64,000 nt of DNA, taken from the NCBI RefSeq assembly GCF_030463565.1, contig NC_134660.1, positions 1,290,001 through 1,354,000 of the forward strand. The letters run 5' to 3'. The notes below the pieces were generated by a model. It saw only the letters and a program-made list of their open reading frames with translations. It was not told the origin of the DNA and ran no database searches. Of the stretch, positions 46,801 to 56,100 are shown piece by piece. A program made the position numbers and the translations under genes. The stretch comes from Pelecanus crispus. Lineage: Eukaryota > Chordata > Aves > Pelecaniformes > Pelecanidae. Within the stretch, counting starts at the first letter, position 1. Each line of letters opens with the position of its first letter.

Positions 46801-49739
46801 TGTGTCTTTAGCCCTCTGCTATGATTAGAAGGAAAGGCCAGTGGTTTCGTTAAGTTTGGGAGGTTTTGTTATCGCAATTCCTGTAAGATTGCATGCAAAT
46901 GGAGATTGGTGGGAAGGAAAGCACAGCCTTAGAAGTATAAAACAATAAATAGGTTCAAGCGTGTACCCCTTCCCATGCTCACACTCCTGTCCTAGCTCTA
47001 GTCTAGGAAGCCCATGGCTACCTGAGTAATCTCTATAGCCATCAAGGAGCAGAACACGACTTTGGCTCCCTCGAGTTGTAATGGCATCTCCCAAGTAGGT
47101 GAGAAATCTTTGCTGCCAACTTTTAGCTATGTTTGTCATCTAGCGGATGTCAGGGTGGTGATGCTGCTCTTAAGATGGGTTTCCAGTTTGCTTTCTGCCA
47201 AGGCTGATTTGAAGCTGGTTTATTTTCATCTGTAGGTGGAAATTCCATGTCTGCTTTGAGTGTCTCCATGGATCTGCTAGCCCTGCTGGACCAGATCCAT
47301 CAGCTTCAGTTATTTTGTTGGGGGAAAAAAACCCGCATCTTATTTTGAATCAAGGAAAAATTCTGTATGCCTCCTCTCCCCCGAGTCTAGCAGAAATCTC
47401 ATTGGGAAAAAAAACCCCAAACATAAGCTTTTCTTTTCAAATGTGATTGGAATAAGTTGATCAGAAATACTTCAATTTTATATTTAAGGTCTTGCAAAGA
47501 CACTCTTAATTTGTTCAAGAAAAAAAGCCCTAACCAACAGAAAAGCAAAGCAAGAAGATTGAAAACCACACAAACTTTTACGATGGAAAACTAACTAGCC
47601 CTACCAAGGGAAAGTAAGGCCAGACAATATCGGTATTTGAATATTCTCTTTTCCTTCTTTTCTTTGATATGCAAACTTGCTGCTGATCAAAGAACTCTGG
47701 GAGGAGGAGGACAATAGTGCGGATCGTGGTGACTTTGGGTTTTGGTTCCTTGGTTTGATCCCATGATGGCTGGGGTAGGCTTGGGGACGGGGACAAGCAC
47801 CGCTTTCCTCCCCTCCCCCTTGGTCTTCCCGTTCAACCCCTGAATTCACGGATCAGCAGGGGAGCTGAGCTGTCTGAGCCAGGGGCACCGGCACAAGCCC
47901 TGAGGTTGCAGAAACTGCCATAAAATGGCTATAGCTCCGCCGTCTACAAAGCCTCCATCCCTCTTGGGTACCCCAGTATGCTAAATCTGTGGGTTCAGGC
48001 TTGGGGCAGGTGGTAGGATTTGCTCCTTTAATCTTCAGTGTCTATTTATTACAGTGGAGCTCCAGGGCATCTGAGCATGGCCTTTCTCGCCAAGAGACCA
48101 TAACAAATGGATGCACTACCTCTTTGACACAGAACCGAGGTTTGCGCACCACCTATCTGCGCGATTCGGTGCTGGCTCTTTCTGTCTCCGCTTCTTCTTT
48201 TGTTGTGGTGCTTATAAAACTAAGGAGCAGGAAGGGATTTGAATGCAAAGAGCAGCTCCGGTTGCCCGTCCACACCTGCCCTCCCCTTTGCTTCCTGGCC
48301 AGTCCTCGGCTAATTTTTCATGGGGGTGATGCTCACCTTTTGGATGAGAAAAAGCTCTGCCCCAGGCCATGGGACCATGACTTAGAGTAACCCTTTTCCC
48401 TTTGTTTACTCTTAGGTATTGAACGCTTTCGCAATTGCTAATTATTTTTCAATTGCCCAAGACAAATGAGAAGGTTAGGGAGGTGCCATTTCTCAGTGAC
48501 CTTGCCTGTCAATTGCTGTGACTCTTTATTAATGTTGGAGCTGGTTTTGTTAGATTTTTCTTGTTGGTTTTAAAGAATAAGAAGGAAATGTCTTGAATTG
48601 CAGAGGTAATTTAAGCCTTTCTCTGTCTCTGAATGCCATCAGAAATCAGAAGGCTAATGACGTTGGTGGGGAGTTCCATCTTCTCATTGCAACTTAATTT
48701 TATTTTTAAGGGAAAAAGCGTCCTCAGAGAAGGTGAGGACCCACAGTAAACTTCAACCTTATACAAGAAGGTGCAACAGCCTTGTCCTAGTCTTTTGGAA
48801 GATGATTTCATTCCTGTTGCAGTGATATTTTGTGGTACTACCCAGCATCAAAGCTGTTTTGCACCAAGTTACAGCTCTGAAGGGTCTGCAGTTTGAACAG
48901 GCTAACAGACAAGGTAAAGGATGACAAGGCGGGTGATGCTAGAGGAGTGTGAAGTGATTTGACTCCAACACACCAGCTGTTAGAGGTAGCATCAGACTAG
49001 GATCAACCCAGCACCCTCCAGCTTCCCATTGTAGTTTGGGAGCGTGAATTAGGGGATGAAAAACCAACAGTGCGATATGCACGCGAGTCCGAGTCCTGGG
49101 TTTGCCACACTGACTCTATTGAAGCTGAAAATATTTAGCTGAAAACGTTGATTCTGGGCAGTTGAATGACCTTGGCTCACAGGCGAGGCGTTTCTCGCTT
49201 GGATTTGGAGGAACGGGGGACTGCAGGGCCATCCAAACCCCAATTCTTTGTGCTTACGTTCTCAGTGTAATCAACTTGCTCTGGAGTTACCGGAAACATT
49301 GGCTTCAATCTCCATGTCGGAATTCCTGTTCCCTGGTAGCATAAAGCTTTTAATCCACATGTGCAAACAGCCCAGGCTTCCCTGGAGGGGGACTGTGATG
49401 TGGGGTGTCACTTTGGGGGGGTCCGAGGCTGCTCCCCGAGCCCATGTGCTCGTCGTGGGTGAAGGGGGCACGCTGTGCGCGCTTCCATGGGAGACGGTTC
49501 TTGGCAGCCTTTTGCTGGAGCTGAATCTCCTGGTTCCCTATTGAATGGGGGAGCTTGAAAAAAAACCTATGCTTTTCAACATGAGATGTATTTTGCAGGC
49601 TGTCTCCAGGCAGCTCGCAACCCAAAGGGCATCACCGAACGCGCCAGCAACAAAATAGCAACTGGGGGGAGGGAATAGGAGGACAGAGGAAGATGGAAAA
49701 CCTCCTATACAATAATTAGAATAAAATTGGGGTATCAAG

Positions 49740-49767
49740 AATACAGGGGTCAGCTTCTGTTCACACC
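49740..49767 (+). promoter_or_regulatory. Composite half-site element, copy A (DR5 spacing)
   Basis: GGGTCA at 49747-49752 and TGTTCA at 49758-49763 lie in direct orientation five bases apart, followed by CACC-AATAT. The upstream position where other copies have AGTTCA reads AATACA, so the DR1 arm is degraded. DR5 spacing of RGKTCA-type half-sites is the classical RAR/RXR arrangement. Binding is inferred, not shown, and the T at the first position of the second half-site is a deviation from consensus. Confidence 0.45.
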
Positions 49768-49910
49768 AATATGGCTTTCACCTTGTAGAGAAAGGCCTGC
49801 ACCAGGTAATTAGGTCAAGTCAATGATTATATATCTTTAAGCGAAGTGGAAGGGACTGTAATTGTGATGAAATTTGTTTGAAGAGGGAAAGCATGGGGAA
49901 TTTTGTTTAA

Positions 49911-49964
49911 AGGTAACGAGTTCAAAGGGTAAATGAAGTTCAAGGTTCAGTTCCTGTTCACTCC
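49911..49964 (+). promoter_or_regulatory. Six-half-site nuclear-receptor array, copy B
   Basis: In 50 bases the same strand carries AGGTAA (49911-49916), AGTTCA (49919-49924), GGGTAA (49927-49932), AGTTCA (49937-49942), GGTTCA (49944-49949) and TGTTCA (49955-49960). Successive gaps are 2, 2, 4, 1 and 5. The last three form the DR1+DR5 composite shared with the other copies. The gaps of 2 resemble DR2 elements used by retinoic acid receptors near HOX genes. An 18-A run starts at 49969, which leaves open a retroposon origin. Confidence 0.5.
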
Positions 49965-49968
49965 TAAC

Positions 49969-49986
49969 AAAAAAAAAAAAAAAAAA
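49969..49986 (+). repeat. Poly-A tract, 18 nt
   Basis: An uninterrupted A run five bases after copy B of the half-site composite. It may be the tail of a lost retroposon or plain simple sequence. I see no clear target-site duplication. Confidence 0.9.
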
Positions 49987-50228
49987 GAGAAAACAACACC
50001 CACACACACCAAGCAGCCAATATTTCTATCAGACGAGTTGCTTTATCTTTTGGGGAAGGGAATGGGATCATATCCCTGTAGGAAAACTGGAATTAAAACA
50101 GTGACAGCTCTTTAATAGGGCTTTCTTTCTTTTGGAGCCAACAGAAGGGTAAACCTTGTGTAATGGGTTTTTTTCCTAGTTGGTTTATTCTTCCCTTCGG
50201 AGCGCGCTGCCACATGCAGCCACCTTGC

Positions 50229-50277
50229 ATGCAAATCGGTGACATCCCGAGAAGGGCCTTGCCTGTGATATGCAAAT
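50229..50277 (+). promoter_or_regulatory. Two perfect octamer (POU) motifs, ATGCAAAT
   Basis: ATGCAAAT occurs at 50229-50236 and again at 50270-50277, 41 bases apart in the same orientation, in unique sequence between copies B and C of the half-site composite. A TGTTCA half-site follows at 50285-50290. POU-domain factors bind this octamer. A third octamer lies at 51975-51982, beside the inverted DR5. Confidence 0.45.
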
Positions 50278-51436
50278 ACCCACTTTGTTCACGGGAACTT
50301 TTCAAGAGAGGGGAAGGCAGCTGGGCCATGAACGGTGCGGAAAACTGCCCATCTTGGGGGCTTTAATAGGATTTCAACTTCTCATAAATGTTTTTGGTGG
50401 AACAAAAATGCGTTCCTATTCACGCTTCTGAAATAGTCTGTTTTTCTCCCAGTAAATATGTGACTTCTGTCGATACTCATAGGTGTTCTGGTTTGGTGGA
50501 GGGCAGGAGTGGACTTCCCTGTAGCCTGGCTGGGAAGTGCCTGGGTGCTCTTGGACCTGGGAGAAAGGGCATAAGAAAAAATAGTCACGGCTGCCCTTGC
50601 AAGGTTGTTTTTAAATTGCACATGTAGGTGTAGAAAGGTGGGCTAATAGTTATGACACAAGTCAGGACCTCTGGCCTCTTCCTCGTAGCATCGTTATGTG
50701 ATCTTGGAAACGGTTTTGGCTGTGGCACCAGGCGTGATCTGCAAACCAGCAGCGCGTCGGTGCTGGGGGGCTGGAGCCCCGTTCCTTGCTCTAGCCGTGC
50801 TGGGCTCTGAACGTGCAGTGCTGGTGTTCGGGCCCAAAGAGTTCGCAGCAGATGCTTGGAGGTGGCGATGAGGAGGATTTGGCTGTGCTCGCTGTCCCCT
50901 TTTCTCTGTGGAAGCAAGGAGGGGTTCGTGGTGGTGGTGATCGTGCTGGTTTTCTTGCACGAGTGTTGAGCCTCGCTGCTTTTTTTCCTAAATGGCTTAA
51001 TTGTGGGACAGGAGGCTCATTCCGAGCACAAAATAATGTCGTTTGACCTCATCTTGAAAGTAAACCGCTGAAGTTTAGTGCTTCCCACACTTGAAGGGGA
51101 GAAGTACCAAAGCAGCTCCCCGGGAAACCTCTAAACTGGATAGAGATGGGGGCAGCCCCCGAAGCGTCTTGCGCGGTCGGCAGAGCTCCCTGTGAACTGG
51201 GGCTGGGATCCTGCTGGCCTTGGCACTCGCGCCAAGCCAGCGCCTGGCTCCGGAGGAGGACGCGGTGGCATGGGTGACGAGGGTCCTGAGCCGTCCCCGC
51301 TCGCTGCGGGCGGCACCGATGGGCTGGTGACTGCAGCGGGGGTTTGGGAGGGGTGGCGGGGGGCACGAGGAAGGTAGCGCCTCACCCCTGCTGAACCCGA
51401 GCTGCAAATATTTCCACCCTGGCAAAATTTAGTAGA

Positions 51437-51462
51437 AGTTCAAGGAACAGCATTGCGCCAAT
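51437..51462 (+). promoter_or_regulatory. Truncated composite half-site element, copy C'
   Basis: AGTTCA (51437-51442), one base, then GGAACA (51444-51449) preserves the DR1 arm. It is followed after 8 bases by CCAATAT, the same word that follows copy A. Relative to copy A it appears to have lost about five bases including the third half-site. It supports the idea that the copies derive from one ancestral sequence longer than the half-sites themselves. Confidence 0.35.
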
Positions 51463-51487
51463 ATTAATGACCTCAAAGGGCATGCAA

Positions 51488-51515
51488 AGTTCAGAGTTCG
51501 CCGTCTGTTTACACC
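51488..51515 (+). promoter_or_regulatory. Composite half-site element, copy C (DR1+DR5)
   Basis: AGTTCA (51488-51493), one base, AGTTCG (51495-51500), five bases, TGTTTA (51506-51511), then CACC as in copy A. The spacing is identical to copies B and D. A near-octamer ATGCAAAG at 51482-51489 overlaps the first half-site. Confidence 0.45.
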
Positions 51516-51765
51516 ACTGATCCTTTTCTCCCTTTTCCTATTGCGCCCGTCCTATCTGCTGTATAAATTTGATGTCACCGGTCGCAGTTAAGATCTGTTT
51601 TGTGACATTTCAATCTGGTTTAGGTTTCTGGGTTGGTTTTTTGTTTTTTTTTTTGTGCTCGGAAAAAATATACAGCGGTTTTGTGCGGATAATAGAGGGT
51701 GAAGGGTGGGAGCGCGAGGGTGTCGGGGTGGAGGGTGTGTGGGGGAGCAGGGTGCTCTCGCGATC

Positions 51766-51791
51766 AGTTCAAGGTTCACTCTTTGTTCGCA
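51766..51791 (+). promoter_or_regulatory. Composite half-site element, copy D (DR1+DR5)
   Basis: AGTTCA (51766-51771), one base, GGTTCA (51773-51778), five bases, TGTTCG (51784-51789). The first two half-sites are identical to copy B over 13 bases, and the gap to the third is the same. It lies 273 bases after copy C. Confidence 0.5.
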
Positions 51792-51974
51792 TGTAATAAA
51801 AAGTCTTCAGTTATCAGGTATTTAAACCCAAATCAGCAGTTCCATATCCGTAACCTGAGCTAAGTGTTCCTCCATCTAATGGCCGTGCGGCTGTCGTTTG
51901 CAGCGAGTTGGGTGACACTCGATTTGTACTCGGTGACGGGAACAGATGGGTCTTCATTGTGAGAGCCCGCCTGT

Positions 51975-52000
51975 ATGCAAATGTGAACGGAGTTTCACCC
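51975..52000 (-). promoter_or_regulatory. Inverted DR5 element with adjoining octamer, copy E
   Basis: On the minus strand GGGTGA (52000-51995), five bases, CGTTCA (51989-51984) forms a DR5. A perfect octamer ATGCAAAT at 51975-51982 on the + strand ends one base before it. The DR1 arm is absent. The pairing of octamer and half-site recurs at 50.27 kb and in weaker form in copy C. Confidence 0.45.
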
Positions 52001-52730
52001 GCGCCCGCGCCTGACCTGACCACGCACAGGCATTTACCCAGCGCGCTCAGCCGGGGGGGCGGCCAAGGGCGATAAAAAATGGCACTCGGATAGTACCAGC
52101 GGCAGGTCAAGTTTACCATCCGTCTTTCAGCGGGACCGAGATGGCAACACAGTTATTTAGTTTCAGTGTTGATGTTGGTTGCAATAAACTCCATCATTTC
52201 ACCTGTTTATGAACCCAACCTCGTACCGGTTTCGCTGCAAAAAAGCAAACTCGCGCGGGCGATCGGCTGCTTGTTTCTGCCGGGATGAGGAAGGGTCCTG
52301 CTCTCTGAAGGGGTTTCTTTCTCTCTTTATTTGATCCCGCGGCCCGCGTTGTTGCATTTTCCTTCCCCCCGCTTTGTATTTTGAGGTTTTGTTTATTTCT
52401 TCGGAAGAAACAGAAACCCGTCTGTGCCGAAATGGGCTTTTTTATTATTTAAAAATTGAGAAAAATGATAATTGATGCCAGAATAAACAAGCAGCATTTT
52501 AGGCGTCGGTTAACAGTTTTGCATGTGCATAGGCGGTATACAATATATAATAAATCTTACCATTTAAATGTGCAACCCTTCATTAGAGTGAAAATATGAA
52601 CAGCTGTAATAGCACATTTACGCTGGCGACAGAGAAAAATCTGGTTACAGTTGTAATTTTTCATGCTGATGAAGAACTGGGAGCAGGTTCGAACACTGAT
52701 TCTGTAACTGGGTGGAATTTTATTCCTCCA

Positions 52731-52782
52731 TCCCCTCTTTCCCCCCCACCTCCCTCTTCCCCCCTGCCGCCTCTCCCCAGCC
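52731..52782 (+). repeat. C/T-rich low-complexity tract
   Basis: A pyrimidine-rich run of CCCTC, CCCCCC and CCTCTC blocks on the + strand. There is no acceptor AG followed by a phase-compatible SKAP1 exon, so it is recorded as simple sequence. Confidence 0.75.
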
Positions 52783-54469
52783 ACATCCAGTAGTGTAGCA
52801 AATTAGCGTCTTTTGCTCACAGCAATGCTCCGTTTTTATATTATTCTCCGGCTCATCAGAAAAGTAGATTTCTCATGCCAATTGTAGAGCCCTCTTGGCT
52901 GCCGGCTCCTACAGGACTGACCCCCCAAACTGTGGTTAGGATGAATGGTTACACGTCCCCAGGACATCTGTTCTTCAAGGGATGCTGTGAGCTGGAGCCT
53001 GGAACTGATATAAAAGAAACACTCACTACAAATATAGTAAAAGCTTCTTGCTGCAGTAAATCTTATTTCTTGCAACTTGGCTTCCAGCAAGCAACCGGCA
53101 CGTCTTGGGAGAGGAGGGGGGCTGAGAGGGCAAATGCTTTTTTTAATTTTTTTTTATATTTATTTTTTAATGGTGGCAATGTCTATTTTGCAGAACCGGA
53201 GCCTGAAATGCAGCAGCTGTAACCGTTGCAAAGCATCTTGAAATCTTCCTGTCTTGTTTTTATAGTTTATTGTTCCTTCCATGGGGGGAAAAAAAAAAAC
53301 ATCAAAAAACCCAAACCCAAAAACGGAACTGATAGATATTTTTAGGCAGTTGAGCCCCTGCTCAAATCATCATGAATAGAAATGAATGGCCAGAATTCAA
53401 GCTGGTATTTGTCCAGTCGGCACTTGTCATAACTGACAGGGATGATGAAAATAAGGCACTTTGTACATATCGAGAAATTGAGGGCTTCTGAAATGGTTTT
53501 ATTCCCTCGTTTTTAGTCATTGAAAAGTGGGTAGATCATTAATTTCCTGTCCTGGAATAAGGAACTGCTTCGAACATGTGGAAGGTTTCGTACATACATT
53601 TGTAACGCAAACATACACTCGTGCTCTCGGACGGATGATTGCCATTTGACCTAATATTCTTACCTTAATACGCCAAGGTCTTTATTAAACCATTACTTAG
53701 GCATTACTTGTATGGACTGCGGGTCACGGGCAAAACTCTCAGGGAAGTCAGAATAATTACTAAATAAAACGGAATAAAGACTTGAGGATTTGGCCCATTC
53801 TTTGTGACCTTGAAATTGCTCTCCGAGGAAATTCTGGCAGGTAAAGAGAATTGGATTTATATTCTGATGTATGAAATTCTGGTTGTCTTACTTCAACAGA
53901 AAACTGACTGTAGGCTTGTTCAAATTTATGGGACTAACTAAAGAATTTGTAAATTATTTTTTTCATTATTTTCTGGAGGAAGAACAGCTAAGCTATTAGA
54001 AAATTATTGGCCACCTGAAAACATAATTTTTACCATTGAAAGCAGCTTAAGAGAGACTGGTTTAAAAGGGAAAAAAAAAGAAAAAAACCCTTTATTTCAA
54101 GCAAGTTGATTTTATTAATTGCTGCCTTACCAAAATGCGCTTAACAGTTTGCTGCTTATTTGCTAGGCTAAAGGAGCTTTTTATAAGTCAGGCTATTTTA
54201 TTTAAAAAAATATAAAATCTTGGGAAGCTGGAAGATGCTGCTAGATGCAAGAGTGCATATGTACTTATTACAGACGAGTGCCCTTTGGAAAATCACTGCA
54301 GTGTTCGTCCGAAGTGCAGCAGCTTCTCATTACTGCGATGACTCAAGCACCCCTTAAAGTGTGACTGTTTCTCATTAAACGAGTTATAGAAACAATCTGG
54401 CTAATTTTCCCTAAAAGGCCGCAGTGTGTTTCCAGAACACTCAAATTTTATTATTTCAGCCTCATCCTG

Positions 54470-55170
54470 CCGGCCCTGGCTCGGGCGAGGCTCTGGCACC
54501 TCGCTGGAGATGCTCGGTGGGACCCAGCCCCGCGGGTGCCTGGGCGGGCACCAGCTTCCAGTGTTTGCCTGGCGGGGGTCTAACCCAGCCCCCCCGGGGG
54601 AAAGGGGGGCATCCTCCGGCGCTCTCCCACCTTTTTTCCCCCCACCCATCTCTCCTCTTTTCCCTGCCTGCCCGCCTCCCCCCAAAAAACCCACCCAGGT
54701 GAGCTAATAATCAGGGAAAACCAAATTATTTGACTTTTTTCTGTCGTGCAGCCACGGGAACCCTTTTCTCTCCCGCATTTCGGGTGCCCTGCTATTTTTT
54801 AATTCTTAAATAATATTCCATCCTTTCCTTTTTTCCCCCTCCTATTATTTCTTAAAAGCGGCAAAAGGCAGTTATTGGGGAGTTTTGTGTGTAGATTTGG
54901 GCAGCGCTGGCGCTCGGATGAAGCGGGGGCTCGCCCTCCTGTCCGGTCCCGTACCGCGGCTCACAGCAGCGCTGGCCCCTTGGGGTCCCGGTGCTTTTCG
55001 GGACCCTGTGCAGACCCCGGCGGTGGCCGGAGAAGGGGTCCAGGAGCCAGAGAAGGGGTCCAGGAGTTGGAGAAGGGGTCCAGGAGCCATCTCGTGGCCA
55101 CGGCGCCGAGCCGCAGCCGCCCTGCTTCGCTCCGAAGGTGGGACCTCAAGGAGAGGCGAGAAAGGGGGGA
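54470..55170. promoter_or_regulatory. Intronic GC-rich region with CpG islands
   Basis: Two CpG-dense blocks, about 54470-54620 and 54890-55165, are separated by an AT- and pyrimidine-rich spacer. The second block contains repeated CCGG, GCGC and CGCGG words well above the intron background. It also holds the 20-bp tandem repeat at 55031. This could mark an internal promoter or a developmental regulatory element in SKAP1 intron 4. No in-phase alternative first exon could be identified, because the downstream exon 5 is not visible. Confidence 0.45.
55031..55090 (+). repeat. 20-bp tandem repeat, three copies
   Basis: AGAAGGGGTCCAGGAGCCAG-type units begin at 55031, 55051 and 55071. They differ only at the last four to five bases. 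The array is short and GC-rich. Confidence 0.92.
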
Positions 55171-55849
55171 ACCGCGTTCAAATATAAATCAAACCCATCA
55201 GTCACCGGGAATCCGGAGAAAGTGGCACGGGATATAAATAGAGGCTATAACTGCAGTGACAAGCAGGGCTGCAGTTGTAAATACTCATTATCTTTCTTAA
55301 TATGACACCGCGTGGATTGGGAGAGCTCGGGAAATTACAAAGAGGGGGAAAAAAATTAAAACCGGGAGAAGGGAATTCAGCGTTTTAAAACCTAAAATCT
55401 CCGTCCTGCTTTTCTGTAAAATAATAAAAGGACCCCCCCCAACATTTATATATATTATTAATATATATTAACTTAGCACCCTGTCTCCTCCCCAAAGCTG
55501 AGTGCAAGCCCCAAAGACATCTGTTTGCATACATTGTGTGTCAGGCAACATCAGATCTGAATAGAATTTATCTAAATTTTATATGCATGGCTTGATGTAA
55601 ATTGAAATAAATTGTACAGCATACTCTGCGTGGACATATTGGTTTTTCCTTCGCTGCTTGAACTTTTAACCTCGGGGTTTGAGCCGGTCACACGCTGACC
55701 CGTCTGAACTCTGCTGGTAGAGCCAAGTCTGGAAGGATGACCTTGCAGCCATGGCAACCCCCAAAGATAGTCCAGGCCTCCTCCATCCTCCCCTTCCCCC
55801 AGCCCTTAAAAACCGCCAACAAATTGGTTATATTTCGGGCAGTTCATCT

Positions 55850-56100
55850 CGGGCGCCTTCTCGCCAAGATGCAAAAAGTTGGTTTTGTTCCCCCTCCTCT
55901 CAGCCCGCTGCCGAAAAGCTTTTCCGTGTCAGCGGCTTGTGCGAGGACCGCGAGAAGGAGGATGGGTGCTGGGTACCGTGGTGCGGGTGGGCAGGATGGG
56001 GCCCCGCTCTCGCCTCTGCCGCTGGCTTTGGCGAGGGCTGCTGCAGAGTCGCTTCCCTCCTCTCCATTGCGCCTCAGTTTCCCCACGAGTCTCATCGCGA
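55850..56100. other. Moderately CpG-rich segment
   Basis: Scattered CpGs (about fifteen over 250 bases) mark this patch between AT-rich flanks. Overlapping open frames on both strands reflect GC content. No splice-bounded exon is seen. Confidence 0.35.

Noticed and set aside
53194-53222. Possible alternative terminal exon for SKAP1 (AG, then nine codons in phase 1, then TAA)
   Set aside because: It joins in phase with exon 4 to give EPEPEMQQL and a stop, but the acceptor tract is weak, no polyadenylation signal follows closely, and the encoded tail has no family support.
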